The notes beneath the pieces were generated by a model. It was given only the letters and a program-made list of their open reading frames with translations. It searched no databases and was not told where the DNA came from. This document shows, piece after piece, positions 46,091 to 56,928 of a DNA stretch of 64,000 bases. A program made the translations under genes and the position numbers. The DNA comes from Sipunculus nudus (taxonomy: Eukaryota > Annelida > Sipuncula > Golfingiida > Sipunculidae). Positions within the stretch are counted from its first letter, which is position 1, and every line of letters starts with the position of its first letter. Location of the stretch: NCBI GenBank assembly GCA_026874595.1, contig CM049306.1, positions 64,426,019 through 64,490,018 on the forward strand, written 5' to 3'.

Positions 46091-46560
46091 GGATTTGATG
46101 TCATCAGCTGTTTGGCTTCTTCAAAAGCACTGTCACATTCCTCAGACCATTACCATTTCATGTTTGGGCTGAGCAGAGAGTTTAGCAGTTGTAACACTGA
46201 AGACAACATTGGGAGGAATTAGCCCTAGAAATGAGGGAAGTTCCTCAACTGACTCTGGTGGTATCAGGGATTGCTTGAACTTAATCTGAGGTTGCATGCA
46301 ACCCTTGTGCATAAATCCTGTAACCCAAATAGGTAACTGATTGCTGGAAGAATTCACATTTATCACTTTAATACACAATCCAAATTGTTCCCGTCTTGTC
46401 AACAGTTTGTCATGATTCACTAAATGTTTGTCTTCATTAGCACCTGTGAAAAGTATACTGCAGTCAGTCATCAGCTTTTTGAATTTTGCATGGTCAGTGA
46501 TTGTACCTGGTAGGGCCTTCATTAGACATCTGATTGACTGAACCTGTGGTATCTTCAAGC
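46091..46560 (-). pseudogene. Degenerate Ty3/Gypsy reverse transcriptase part
   Basis: On the minus strand, in shifting frames, it gives TGANEDKHLVNHDKLLTRRE, QFGL, CEFFQQSVTYLGYRI, YAQGLHATSD, SVEELPSFLGL and SEECDSAFEEAKQLMTSNP. These are the RT palm end, thumb and connection of Ty3/Gypsy elements; the YLDD box is lost. It stops at the DIRS right end in the middle of a proline codon. The reading continues at 25644 with VLSHYN, so both pieces belong to one element. Confidence 0.75.
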
Positions 46561-46574
46561 CTCACCACCATGTT

Positions 46575-48025
46575 CGCCTTACACAGGAAAACAAGCAGGA
46601 TTTAGTCATGTGGCTCAAATTTTTAGAAGGTTTCAATGGCAAATCATTTATCTAGAGGACGCATGGCTGTCAAGTATAAGTCTTAAACTCTTCACTGACT
46701 CAGCTAAAGGTGTTGGTTATGGGGCAATATTTCAATCCTTTTGGTTCTGTGGTTCTTGGCCAGAAAGTTGGCACAACATTAGCATTGTCACCCTCAAGCT
46801 TTACCCAATCATTATTGCTTTGGAGGTGTGGGGTTCAAAATTGTCCAACAAAAGGGTACATTTAATGACAGACAACAAAGCTCTCATCTATATAATAAAT
46901 AAACAGTCGACCCCTGATAAGCTTTCCATGATACTAGTCAGGTGTCTTTTGATTGCAGCTACGAAATTCAATGTTCATTTTAAAGCAGAGCATCTTCCTG
47001 GTTCATTGAATAAAAATAAGCAATTCTCTATCTCGCTTACAGATGGCTCGCTTCAGGCTGCTGGCACCCAAAGCAGACCTCTAACCAACTCCGATCCCAC
47101 CTGTCCTGACCATACTTCATTGATAGCTGCGGGTCAAGATCTGATGCTGTGCAGTCTGTTGCCTCTCACTAGAAAGAATTGCCAGTCTGTATGGGATAAG
47201 CTTCAAACCTTCTGCTCTTGCCAAGGTCATCTAGAATGGGCAACACTCCTGGTTTCCACTTTCACAATATTTCTTTTCTCTACAGACCTCTTCCTTTCGG
47301 GCATTTCCGGCAGCTCATTGGCTGCCATGGCGTCAGCTATAGTGTTTCCACATAAGTTGCTAACCGCCCAGACCCTAAAAGTACAGATGCCATTAGGCCC
47401 TTGATTATAGGTGCAAAGAAACGAAGCAGACATGCAGACCTCCGCCTTCCTATATCCCAGACCATACTCCACCTCTGGTTTCAGCCCTTCCATACACTAT
47501 GCAGTCATCCTATCAAAAGGCTCTTTTCAAAGCCTTGTACCTCGTCTGTTTACATGGATTTTTAGGACTGGGGAGTTAATTCCCAGGTCAAAAGCAGAGT
47601 GGGACAAGGTGGTTCAGCTGTCAGATGTATTAGTCAAGCAACAAAATCCTAGGTCTGTCTGTATCACCCTGAGATATTCCAAAAACAACTATTTAGGCCA
47701 AAATCTGCTGGTTGTTTTACATGCAAAGAATCCTCCCTGCTGCCCAGTCTAAAATATCACTGAACTCTTCGTACTGGCAGTGCTCCAGGCCCCCTCTTCA
47801 GTGGGCCTACTGGTACGCCTATCTCTAGGGCACTGTTCAATGCACAACTATCGAATGACCTCCACTTTTGCAATTTAGATCAGAATAAATTTAAAGGACA
47901 GTTTCTGCATAGGTGCTGCCACTGAAGTGGCAGCAGCAGATAAACCTGATGCCCAAATTCGACACCTAGGCAGATGGAACTCGAAAGCTTTTCATAAATA
48001 TATAACACTACATATGTCTCAATAA
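46575..48025 (+). pseudogene. Second DIRS-like fragment: RNase H and tyrosine recombinase
   Basis: The frame from 46610 (and slightly upstream, NKQDLVMWLKFLEGFNG) encodes DIRS RNase H: LKLFTDSAKGVGYGAIF, WPESWH, LYPIIIALEVWG, HLMTDNKALIYIINKQST and FKAEHLPGSLN. A recombinase N-terminal domain follows (VWDKLQTFC...LFLSGIS). After frameshifts near 47400 and beyond come GELIPRSKAEWDKVVQLSD and, near 47890-48010, AQIRHLGRWNSKAFHKYI. This carries the H-x-x-R-like and tyrosine boxes. It is the same element group as 25645-46090 but a different copy or family. Several stops make it inactive. Confidence 0.7.
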
Positions 48026-48300
48026 CACTATTGAGTACTTGTCCATTTCCATTGTTTATAGTCTGGGGCAATACTGAATATCCCAAGTTGGCATCTCATG
48101 GATTGTTCCAGGCACAAACAAATATAGTGTACATACAGAATATAAAGTATTTATGTTTAGTCCTTTTGTATGTCTTTTCCCTTTAATTTTTCTCTTATTT
48201 TCGGAGGGCGGAGGATGCAACCTCAAGTTAGTAGCACCAATAGATGTTGTGTCTGTTAATTTGCACCATCAGGAAGTTGTATATGAGGGGGGGTACTCAA
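48026..48300 (+). other. Probable 3' tail of the DIRS-like fragment or intron sequence
   Basis: Follows the recombinase stop. Contains GGAGGGCGGAGGATGCAACC and a GTATATGAGGGGGGGTACTC stretch. No feature is recognised with confidence. Confidence 0.3.
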
Positions 48301-49900
48301 GTGAGTAACCCTCGGAAGGAAAATCAGAGGTCAGAAACGGTCGGAGCAAGCAGCTCCAAATTAAATGTAAGAATTAGTCACAAGTGAAACTTGGTGCCCT
48401 AGAGCTTTGTATTGGGTATCTGCATTTATTAAGATTTTTTTTAGAAAAAGCTTAAAAACCTTTAAAATTCTTCTTCTCTGAAACTGTTCAGCCCAATTGT
48501 CCAAAATTTCAGAGAAATGTTCCCCGGAACAATCTCTCTCAAGTTTGTTCAAATAGTTCCAGTTGGGTAATTTTTGACAGAGTTACAGGAAGTTGAACTT
48601 AGTCATTTGCATGCTAAAATTACAATTTCAGAAACAGCTGGAGCTATCATCATCAAATTTTATGTTAATGTTAGTCACTCAAGTCATATCTGAAATTGAG
48701 GTATTGATGGCACCACCTACATTGGTCTTTATGTACGGGGGTCAACGGTGCCCGAAGCATACAGAGAGCTACTTCTTCTCTGAAACCATATGGCCAAATT
48801 GTTTAATATTGCACAGTAATGCTCCTAGGGTAGTGCTTTCTTAAGTATGTTCAAATTGTCTCTGTTCAATGGCTTTTGGATGAGTTATGGGAAGCTGAAT
48901 ATAGTCAAATGTTATAGCAGCCCATTTCTGCTCTGTGGCTACAAAGATCTTCATCTCAAAAACCACTTGTTCAAATTCTTTAATCCCACACATGAATGAT
49001 CCTTAGATGTTGATAATTCAAATTTGTTCAAATAGTTTTGATTCAGTGATTTTCTTAGATTTTGTACAGTAAAAGTTAAAAAAGATATAAAAATCTTCTT
49101 CTCTGAAACTGTCCAGCCAAATACGGGATATCGCTAATACCGATACTCTCGTGTGTGGAGGCAGTAAATGACTGCCTGCTTGAAAAACTGCAGGCAAACA
49201 ACTAGTGCCCCCTAGCGTCCAGCCTGACCAGCCCGTTCATTCAACACGGCAGTGTGGGCACTGGACATAGTGTTTACAATTGCCGATCATCCTGATACTT
49301 ATTATTCATCATATTTATTTTGCCGTGTTAAACCATAATACAGAACATAATACAGAAAATTCTACATTCGGCACAGTTTGCATTAGAATTTGATCTTGAA
49401 TCAACTGCCTTGTAGCGGATGATACAAGGGAAACATACACAGGGTCTTTAGTCATTGATAAACGTCATATTTAACAAGTTTCCTTTAACTATGATACATA
49501 TTGGTACGAAACAATTGTAACCTCGTATTTTTTCAATGATAATATTAATTAAAGCAATTCCATAGCACTTATAAGCTAACAAAGTGGGGACTGTCAGTTT
49601 CGTCCGTGTTAATGAGTGTACAGCTGAACCACGCTTGCCTGCACAAACAAGCTTCTGGCTGCGCCAACCAGTAGTTTTTCTCCTCCATCTACATGAGAAG
49701 CTGCATTAGCGATATCCCGTATTGTCCAGTATTTCACAGAAATGATCCCTTGAACAATCTTTCTCAAGTTTGTTCGAATGGTTCCAGATCTGAGATTTTT
49801 GGCTGAGTTACAGGAGGTTGAACTTAGTCATCTGTCCAAAAAAGCACACTAAAATTTAAATCTCAGAAACAGCTAGAGCTATCATCACCAAATTTATTGC
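48300..49900 (+). repeat. Tandem-core repeat family A, interrupted by a MITE
   Basis: Units with GTCCAGCCAAATTGTCCA, TTCACAGAAATG and GGCACCACCTACATTGG. They run to 49122, and resume at 49721 after the MITE insertion. Confidence 0.6.
49123..49720. mobile_element. MITE, 598 bp, with perfect 16-bp terminal inverted repeats
   Basis: Both ends read ACGGGATATCGCTAAT inward. AT is duplicated at 49121-49122 and 49721-49722. The empty site is visible in sister units of the surrounding family A array (GCCAAATTGTCC). There is no ORF of note. The superfamily is unassigned; the 2-bp AT duplication and end sequence would need comparison with autonomous partners. Confidence 0.85.
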
Positions 49901-49904
49901 CAAT

Positions 49905-51727
49905 GTTTGTCAACCTACATTTATGTTAATGCTGCAGACGTCCAGGCTTATATCTCAGGACTGGTTTGCTGTAATTCTCCTGAAATTTTGCATTTGTATA
50001 GATCTCACATAGCTCTTTATCATATACAAAATTGGAGGCCCCACCTGCAACCATTTTTGCACAGCGTCCATCTGTTTGTCTACCTTGGGCTAAAATCACT
50101 CATATCTCAGTAGTGGTTTGACTTCTCTGCCTTAAATTTTGCATATGTATACAACTTGGACAGCTTTCTAAGTTTTGTGGCAGGTGACGCCACCTACATT
50201 AATGTTTAAGCTGCAGACATCAAAGCTCATATCCAAAGAACCATTTGACCGATTGTGCCAAAATTTTGCGTGTGTATAGACCTCACATAGCGCTTAAACA
50301 TACGCAAAACTGGTGGCACCTCCTGCAACCATTTTTGCACAGCGTCTGTCTGTCTGCCGTGGGATAAAATCACTCCTATCTTGGCAGTGATTTGACATAT
50401 CTGCCTAAAATTTTGCAAGTCTACACATCTTAGACAGCTTTCTGGATTTTGTGGCAGGTGGCACAACCTACATTTATGTTAATGCTGCAGACATCCAGGC
50501 TTATATCTCAGGACTGGTTTGCTGTAATTCTCCTGGAATTTTGCATTTGTATAGATCTCACATAGCTCTTTATCATATACAAAATTGGAGGCGCCACCTG
50601 CAACCATTTTTGCACAGCGTCCATCTGTTTGTCTACCTTGGGCTAAAATCACTCATATCTCAGTAGTTGTTTGACTTCTCTGCCTTAAATTTTGCATATG
50701 TATACAACTTGGACAGCTTTCTCAGTTTTGTGGCAGGTGACGCCACCTACATTTATGTTTATGCTGCAGACATTCAGGCTTATACCTCAGGACTGGTTTG
50801 ACATATCCCCCTGAAACTTTGCATGTGTATAGATATCACATATCTCTTAATCATACACAAAATTGGTGGCACCACCTGCCACCCTTTTTGCACAGTGTTC
50901 GTCTGTTCATCTTCCTGGGGATAAAAACACTCATATCTCGGCAGTGGTTTGACTTATCTACCTGAAATTTTGCATGTTTATACATCCTTGACAGCTTTCT
51001 TGATTTCATGACAGGTGGTGCCACCTACATTCAAATTTATGCTGCAGACATCCAAGCTCATATCTCAGGAACCATTTGACCTATTGGGCAAAAACTTTGC
51101 ATGTTTATAGATCTCACATAGCTCTTTATCATACACAAAACTGGTGGTGCCACCTGCAATCATTTTTGCACAGCATCTGTCTGTGTTTGTCGTGGGATAT
51201 ATCACTCATATTTTGGCAGTGGTTTGACATATCTGCCTAAAATTTTGCAGGTTTGTACATCTTGGATAGCTTTCTGGATTTTGTGGCAGGTGGCGCCACC
51301 TACATTTATGTATACGCTGCAGACATTCAGGCTTATATCTCAGGACTGGTTTGACATATCCCCCTGAAATTTTGCATGTGTATAGATCTCACATAGCTCT
51401 TAATCATACACAAATTGGTGTCACCACCTGCCACCATTTTTGCACAGTGTCTGTCTGTTTGTCTGCCATGGGCTAAAATCACTCATATCTCAGTAGTGGT
51501 TTGACTTGTATGCCTAAAATTTTGCAGGTTTATACATTTGGACAGCTTCTGGATTTTGTGGTAGCTGGCGCAACCTACATACACATTTCAGCTGCAGACA
51601 TCCAGGCTATTATGCAACACACCTCACTCTATTTCCCCTTGCCACTCAATCCATGCCTCACTTCACCTTTCCCACTCTGATTTTGGCGGATACACGTAGT
51701 CACTTGTTGACTACCCATATTCTAGTT
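49905..51727 (+). repeat. Expanded family C tandem array with 3' terminus
   Basis: About twelve half-units of roughly 140 bases alternate between a TTTGCACAGCGTCCATCTGT type and a GCTGCAGACATCCAGGCTTA type. Each carries a GGTGGCGCCACCT-like palindrome. The array ends with GATTTTGGCGGATACACGTAGTC, a hairpin and TATTCTAGT. It is about twice as long as the 908-bp copy at 22537. The 5' end is not visible here; the array runs directly out of family A sequence. Confidence 0.7.
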
Positions 51728-52035
51728 TTTGTGTTGTGTGCACCCATGCCAGAATTGCAGCAGTGATGTTTGTTTAATTGTTTCTTAATTGTTCTAAGTG
51801 TTTAGTACTTGCATTGTTCATATACATGTTACACATGTTCTTGAAAAGTAATGGTCCAGCATTGAACCACTATACCTGGTGTAATCTCATTGCACAGGTT
51901 CGCATTAGGCCTGTAGGCCTTGTTATAATAAAATATATTACTAAACTGGCCCATTGGGCCCTTTTCATCAATCTCATTTTCATTCATTCTATTGGTAAGA
52001 GTGTGACAGTTACTATGTGTGGTGAGTGAGCATAA
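51728..52035 (+). repeat. Family D 3' end plus a flank shared with 55521-55628
   Basis: Family D resumes (TTTTGTGTTGTGTGCACCC) and ends GGCCTGTAGGCCTTGT at 51923. The next ~110 bases (ATAATAAAATATATTACTAA ... GTGGTGAGTGAGCATAAATT) are almost identical to those after the family D end at 55520. Confidence 0.65.
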
Positions 52036-52440
52036 ATTTCCATTTACTGTTTACAGTAGAAGGTTTTATGTATCACCAGTGTGATAATTTTATGATAATT
52101 CCAATCATTTTATTTGACCAATTTTCATAAGATATTATAAGGTGATCAGTCCTATGGAATGAAACAGGTATTGAGTAGACTTCTGTGCAGGATAACTTTC
52201 TAATTACTATTCAGTTTATTATTTAACTGCCAGCCCTTTGATTAGTGTTCAAAGAGAATTCATTAATAAGCATGTTCATACATTTGACTGGGTTTACTCT
52301 TAAAGTGACAGGCACAGACAAACTAATTAATAAACAGTTTAGACTTAGGTGCACAGGAGGGCAAGAAACGTGTTGAATGTATTACACAATATGTCTTGTA
52401 TTAATGCTAAAAGAAATTCCTTAATTGCAATTATTATTTT
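52036..52440 (+). other. Intron sequence with no recognised feature
   Basis: No repeat end, ORF or motif recognised. Confidence 0.35.
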
Positions 52441-52446
52441 GGGCAA

Positions 52447-52830
52447 ATGTATAAATAGATATACTGGTTACTGAACCAGACAGTTAAGGTCAGAGCTAAA
52501 GAGAGGAGAGTCGAAGAGTTAGAGAGCTAGGAGAGAGAGAAGAGACAGGAATAAGAACAGGAGTTAATACAGAGAGAGAGAGACAGAAAACAGAATCAGT
52601 TAAGTGGAAAACAGGGCAAACTATCAGAATATATATTTTGGACATTTGTTATTCTTAACTTTTATTGAATAAACTTGGAAGTAAATTACATTTGGACTAA
52701 AGAATTCTTCTATCTGAGAAAATCAGCAATCTGTGAGTAAAAGCACATAAACAACTGGACTGTGATAGTTGGGGAGAATCCGGCTTGCGATCCAACTACT
52801 GTTCGGTACTTCTCTTACAACACCAAGTGA
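52447..52830 (+). promoter_or_regulatory. Possible LTR-like promoter region of a retroelement fragment
   Basis: A TATA box (TATAAATAGA, 52451) is followed by a transcript-like GA-rich leader (52500-52600) and a polyadenylation signal (TGAATAAACTTGG, near 52667). This layout resembles U3-R-U5. It stands 5' of a Gag-type zinc-knuckle frame. No second copy or TG...CA ends were found, so this is tentative. Confidence 0.35.
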
Positions 52831-52885
52831 ACATTAATTCGACTAATTCCCCCAGATCATATTTGGACTAATTCCCCAGCTAAAG

Positions 52886-53185
52886 ATGCCAGTTCTATGC
52901 ATGATCTGGTTCAAGAAAAGAGGACTCTGCTACAAATGTGGAATGACATACAGCAGAGCCCACACATGTCACTGTCCAGCACAAGGAAAAAGGTGTCACA
53001 ATTGCTATCAGGGGAATCACTATGCCCGCTGTTGTTTTACACAACAGCAGAACTCCAGAGAACATCAAGATGCAAGAAAATGTGAACATGCATTCATTCA
53101 TACTGAAAGAAATCCTCCAAAAGATACCATTGATCTACCCTTCATGGACATTTCAAACAATGAACTTTGTCAAACTTTAGTTTGA
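52886..53185 (+). pseudogene. Retroelement Gag zinc-knuckle fragment
   Basis: The frame has GLCYKCGMTYSRAHTCHCPA then QGKRCHNCYQGNHYARCC. This is the double knuckle C-x2-C-x8-C...C-x2-C-x4-H-x4-C used by Gag proteins of Ty3/Gypsy-type elements to bind RNA, separated by the typical CPA-x-GK linker. Capsid upstream and protease downstream are not found; the following frame (53167-53430) is unrecognised. Probably a remnant; a domesticated zinc-knuckle gene is less likely. Confidence 0.6.
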
Positions 53186-53430
53186 AAACTACAGTCAATG
53201 TTGAAAATGATGCTTTGCGCATTAAGCTGAAGAAAAGGGTTAAGAAAGTTTCATCAGTTTCAATAAATACTGTATCTGTTGAAGATGAACAGGTCAAAAT
53301 TGAGCAAATATGTGACCTCACTGCTCTCTTTTGTTTATGTGTAACAGGTGCTATATTTTGTCATTTCTGGCCCCTTATACCCTTGGCTATTTACAATTTT
53401 TTGACCAATCAGAGGGCCACAATACCATGA

Positions 53431-53720
53431 CCCCGGGTCAGCTATTGATTAGTATTTAACCTCAATCCCATTAACCCTGACCTCTCTTTCATCGGTGCCT
53501 CCAGCAATTCAGTATTTTCCGCCACAACCCCACCATCCTCCCATTTATGTTTCTACATAGGTATTGCATATTTAGCCCCTTTTTAAGGTATATAATTTAA
53601 AATTTAGCTCCTAGTAAGACTGTGTTGTGTAGGACATTTGTAAGGCTTCACTGAGGATAGGCAGACTATCATTGTTTGTTCACACTCTCTTGTTTGAATT
53701 GATTTATACACTATATTTGC
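53431..53720 (+). other. Unrecognised intron sequence
   Basis: Nothing recognised between the Gag fragment and the next family A repeat. Confidence 0.3.
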
Positions 53721-54510
53721 TTCACCTAGTTTCTTATACAGGGAAAAAGCTAAAAATCCTTTAAAAATCTTCTTCTCCGAAACTGTTCATCCAAATTGTT
53801 CAATATTTCACAGAAATGATTCTTGGAACAATCTCTCTCAAGTTTGTTCGAATGGTTTAAGTTTGGTGAATTTTGGCCAAGTTACAGGAAGTTGAACTTA
53901 GTCATCTGTCAAAAAAAGCATACTAAAATGACAATTTCAGATACGGCCAGAGCTATCATCACCAAATATTATGCCAGTGTTGGTCACATGAGTCATATCT
54001 GAAAATCAGGTATTTGTGGCACCACTTGCATTAACCTTTTTTGTACTGGGTCATTGGTCATCAGTACATTGACCCATAATTTCTCAGGAATAGCAGGAGC
54101 TGCCGTCCCCAGATCTTATGCAATATTCTGTCACATATAAAATGTTGTGGGATTCAGCTTTTTTTTTCCTATCTGCATATACTTAGATTTTATAGGGAAA
54201 AAGCTGAAAAACATTGAAAAGTCTTCTTCTTGTAAACGGTCCAGCCAAATCATTCAATCATTTTACAGAAATGATCCCAGAGGCAAGCCCTCTCAAGTTT
54301 GTTCAGATGGTTTACATTTGATGAATTTTAGTGGAGTTTCATGAATTTGAACAGTCATTTGGCCAAGTAAGCATACTGACATAGTAATCTCAGAAATGAC
54401 AGAAGCTAGCATTACCAAGTATTGTGCAAATGTTGGTCACATGACTCATATTTGAAGTTGCAGATTTTGTGGTGCCACCTACATTGACCTGTTTTTTTTA
54501 TGGGCAAAAA
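53720..54510 (+). repeat. Tandem-core repeat family A copy
   Basis: Two to three degenerate units with ATCTTCTTCTCCGAAACTGT, TTCACAGAAATGATTC and GTGGTGCCACCTACATTGAC. Confidence 0.6.
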
Positions 54511-55628
54511 CCACATAATTTAGCCTCTTTAGATTAAAATGTTTATGATGAAACTGGCAAGTTGAATCGTTCAATTTTACAAAAGAATTATCCTAGGACA
54601 TGGTTCTTTCAATCATATCAGAAAAGCTTAAGTTGGTCTTATGGCCATTATTATGTCTGTTTCACCTCATGGGTGTTACGCCCCTCAGGGCTGCATGTGG
54701 AGCCAATCAGTGAGCTTTTGCCATGGTGTGGCTACTATTTCAGATTTGGCAACAGGTCAAAGTTCAGCCAGGATCTAGTTATAGCTTTGGCAGACTGCCA
54801 ACTGTGTCAGATTATGCAACAGGTCAAGAGTTCACTCAGTGCAGCCAGATACAGGTAAAAAGTTTACTCAGTGTAGACAGGTGCAGGTCATGAGTTCACT
54901 CAGTGCAGTAACCTGAGCCAGCAAATTTGTCACAGTTCACTTGGGGCAACTGCCTTTCTCACCTAAGCCTGGTCAGCCCAATACATCAGACTCAAGGTAA
55001 GTTTGATGTATAGGCCTGATGTTTTGACCTGTCTATTTGTCTTTGATGGCTTTCTCGTTTACAAGACAGGTGTTGCCACCTACAATGACTTTTGCACAGT
55101 GTATGTGCCTGCTTATTTCTACAGAGGAATTTGATATATCAGCCTGAAATTGGGCATATTTATACATATCAAATAGCTTTGTCCTATACAAGACTGGTGG
55201 TGCCACCTACTATAATTTTTGCACAGTGTGTGTCCCTGTTTATTTCTCAGGAGAGGTTTGATATATCAGTCTGAAATTGGGCATATGTATATATCTCTGA
55301 TAGGTTCATTGTTTTCAAGACTGGTGGTGCCAGCTACAGTCATTTTTGTGTTGTGTGCACCCATGCCAGAATTTCTGCAGTGATGTTTGTGTAATTGTTT
55401 CTTATTCAAAATGTTTAGTACTTGCATTGTTCATATACTTGAAGTAATGGTCCAGCATTGAAGCATTATACCTGGTGTATTTCCCAATGCACAGGTTTGC
55501 ATTAGGCCTGTAGGCCTTGTTATAATAAAATATATTAATAAACTGGCCCATTGGGCCCTTTTCACCAATCTCATTTTCATTCATTCTATTGTGACAGTTA
55601 CTATGTGTGGTGAGTGAGCATAAATTGA
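54510..55628 (+). repeat. Family D copy with uninterrupted interior and shared 3' flank
   Basis: The layout is that of 4085-5440, but with one CTCATGGGTG unit instead of four. At 55333 it carries the empty site of the family C insertion. It ends at 55520 (GGCCTGTAGGCCTTGT), and the next 108 bases match 51924-52035. Confidence 0.6.
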
Positions 55629-56928
55629 CTTTAAAATAGGACAACCTGACCAGTTTTTTTCCACAGTATAAATCTTAATAACCATCCTCTGATCACATTA
55701 CACTGCGACTTATTTCTATAAGAGAATCTTTAACATTAAATGGTTTAATGAGAATCTGTGCTAGATAGTAGACACAAGTATGCATCTTAGATTGCACTGG
55801 CAATGTTTAATACACCTGAGAGGAGATAAATTTTGAATATTCATAATTCCAACAATTTTGAACAACATTTAACTGCCATATTAATTTAAAATTTTAAATA
55901 TTCATATCAAAAGAATATATAAATTTCATATAAAGTCTGTTAATACCATATTTGTTCCATTCTGATGGCTTTAAACATCTTGCTCAATCCTGAAACTGTA
56001 GACACGCCATGGGTTTTGTTTCCTTTGTGTTCGCTGCACAGTGGCAGTGTCACAGGCATCGAGCTGTTCTCTTGTAGAATATCATCAGCAACATCACTAG
56101 TTGCTTCTTTTCCATGTGACATTTTTCTCGTTACTCTTGATATATAGATGAGTGATCAGATGTATGTTACTGTTTGATTATTTTCTCAGAGGGTACATCA
56201 GCCAGTTAGCTTCTTCTTTCTGGGGTGGATAAGGTACTGCATCACGAACATTATATATGCATTAGACATACATGAACTCAGTAGATCAACCACTGGTTCA
56301 TTTATTACATACCTTTAGTTAATGTTGGTTCAGAAATATAAGCATGTCTCATAATGGTAGAATCTGCATAGGTCGTCAATCTTGAAGAGCATAGTATATA
56401 TAGACATGTACATAAGACATAAAAACAATACTCCTTGACAGATGTTTAATTTTCTATTTCACATAAATCATAACAATATTATATACATAGTTTATTATGA
56501 CAAAATATTTAATTAATTATAACAAGTCCTCCAAAAATGTAGGTCACATAGTATCTTGACCCTCTGTCACCTTTATTGATTTGACAATCCGACAGCCTTG
56601 CAATCCGACATAAATTAGGGTTTTACATATCAGACTATATATTTATAGTAAGTCAATTTAGAATTTATATTAAGTGAGTTATTACAAGCCATAGGCTTAG
56701 GTTTGCCCATTCCCATACAATACAATAGACATTAATTCAAAGAGATGACATATATAGGGGTGCTTGTGATGAGTTGTTTGCAGATGGTAATAATAAATGA
56801 AATGGTATAATAATATCGTGTGTGTTTAATGCGATGTTGGGTTGTTGGATGTGATATAATGGAGTTAATGTTGGGGTTTGTATAGTGACTTAATGCTTAG
56901 TTCGACTGGGTTGTAAGAGTATACTGTA
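55629..56928 (+). other. AT-rich intron sequence, no recognised gene
   Basis: A minus-strand open frame at 55940-56122 and its + strand partner show no known motif. The rest has no recognisable repeat ends. Confidence 0.35.

Noticed and set aside
49905-51727. CRISPR-like regular repeat spacing
   Set aside because: Whole 140-bp half-units repeat; there are no unique spacers between short identical repeats, and the DNA is eukaryotic.
55940-56122. Minus-strand open frame MSHGKEATSDVADDILQ as a possible host exon
   Set aside because: No family recognised and no convincing splice signals with a partner exon; left as unannotated intron.
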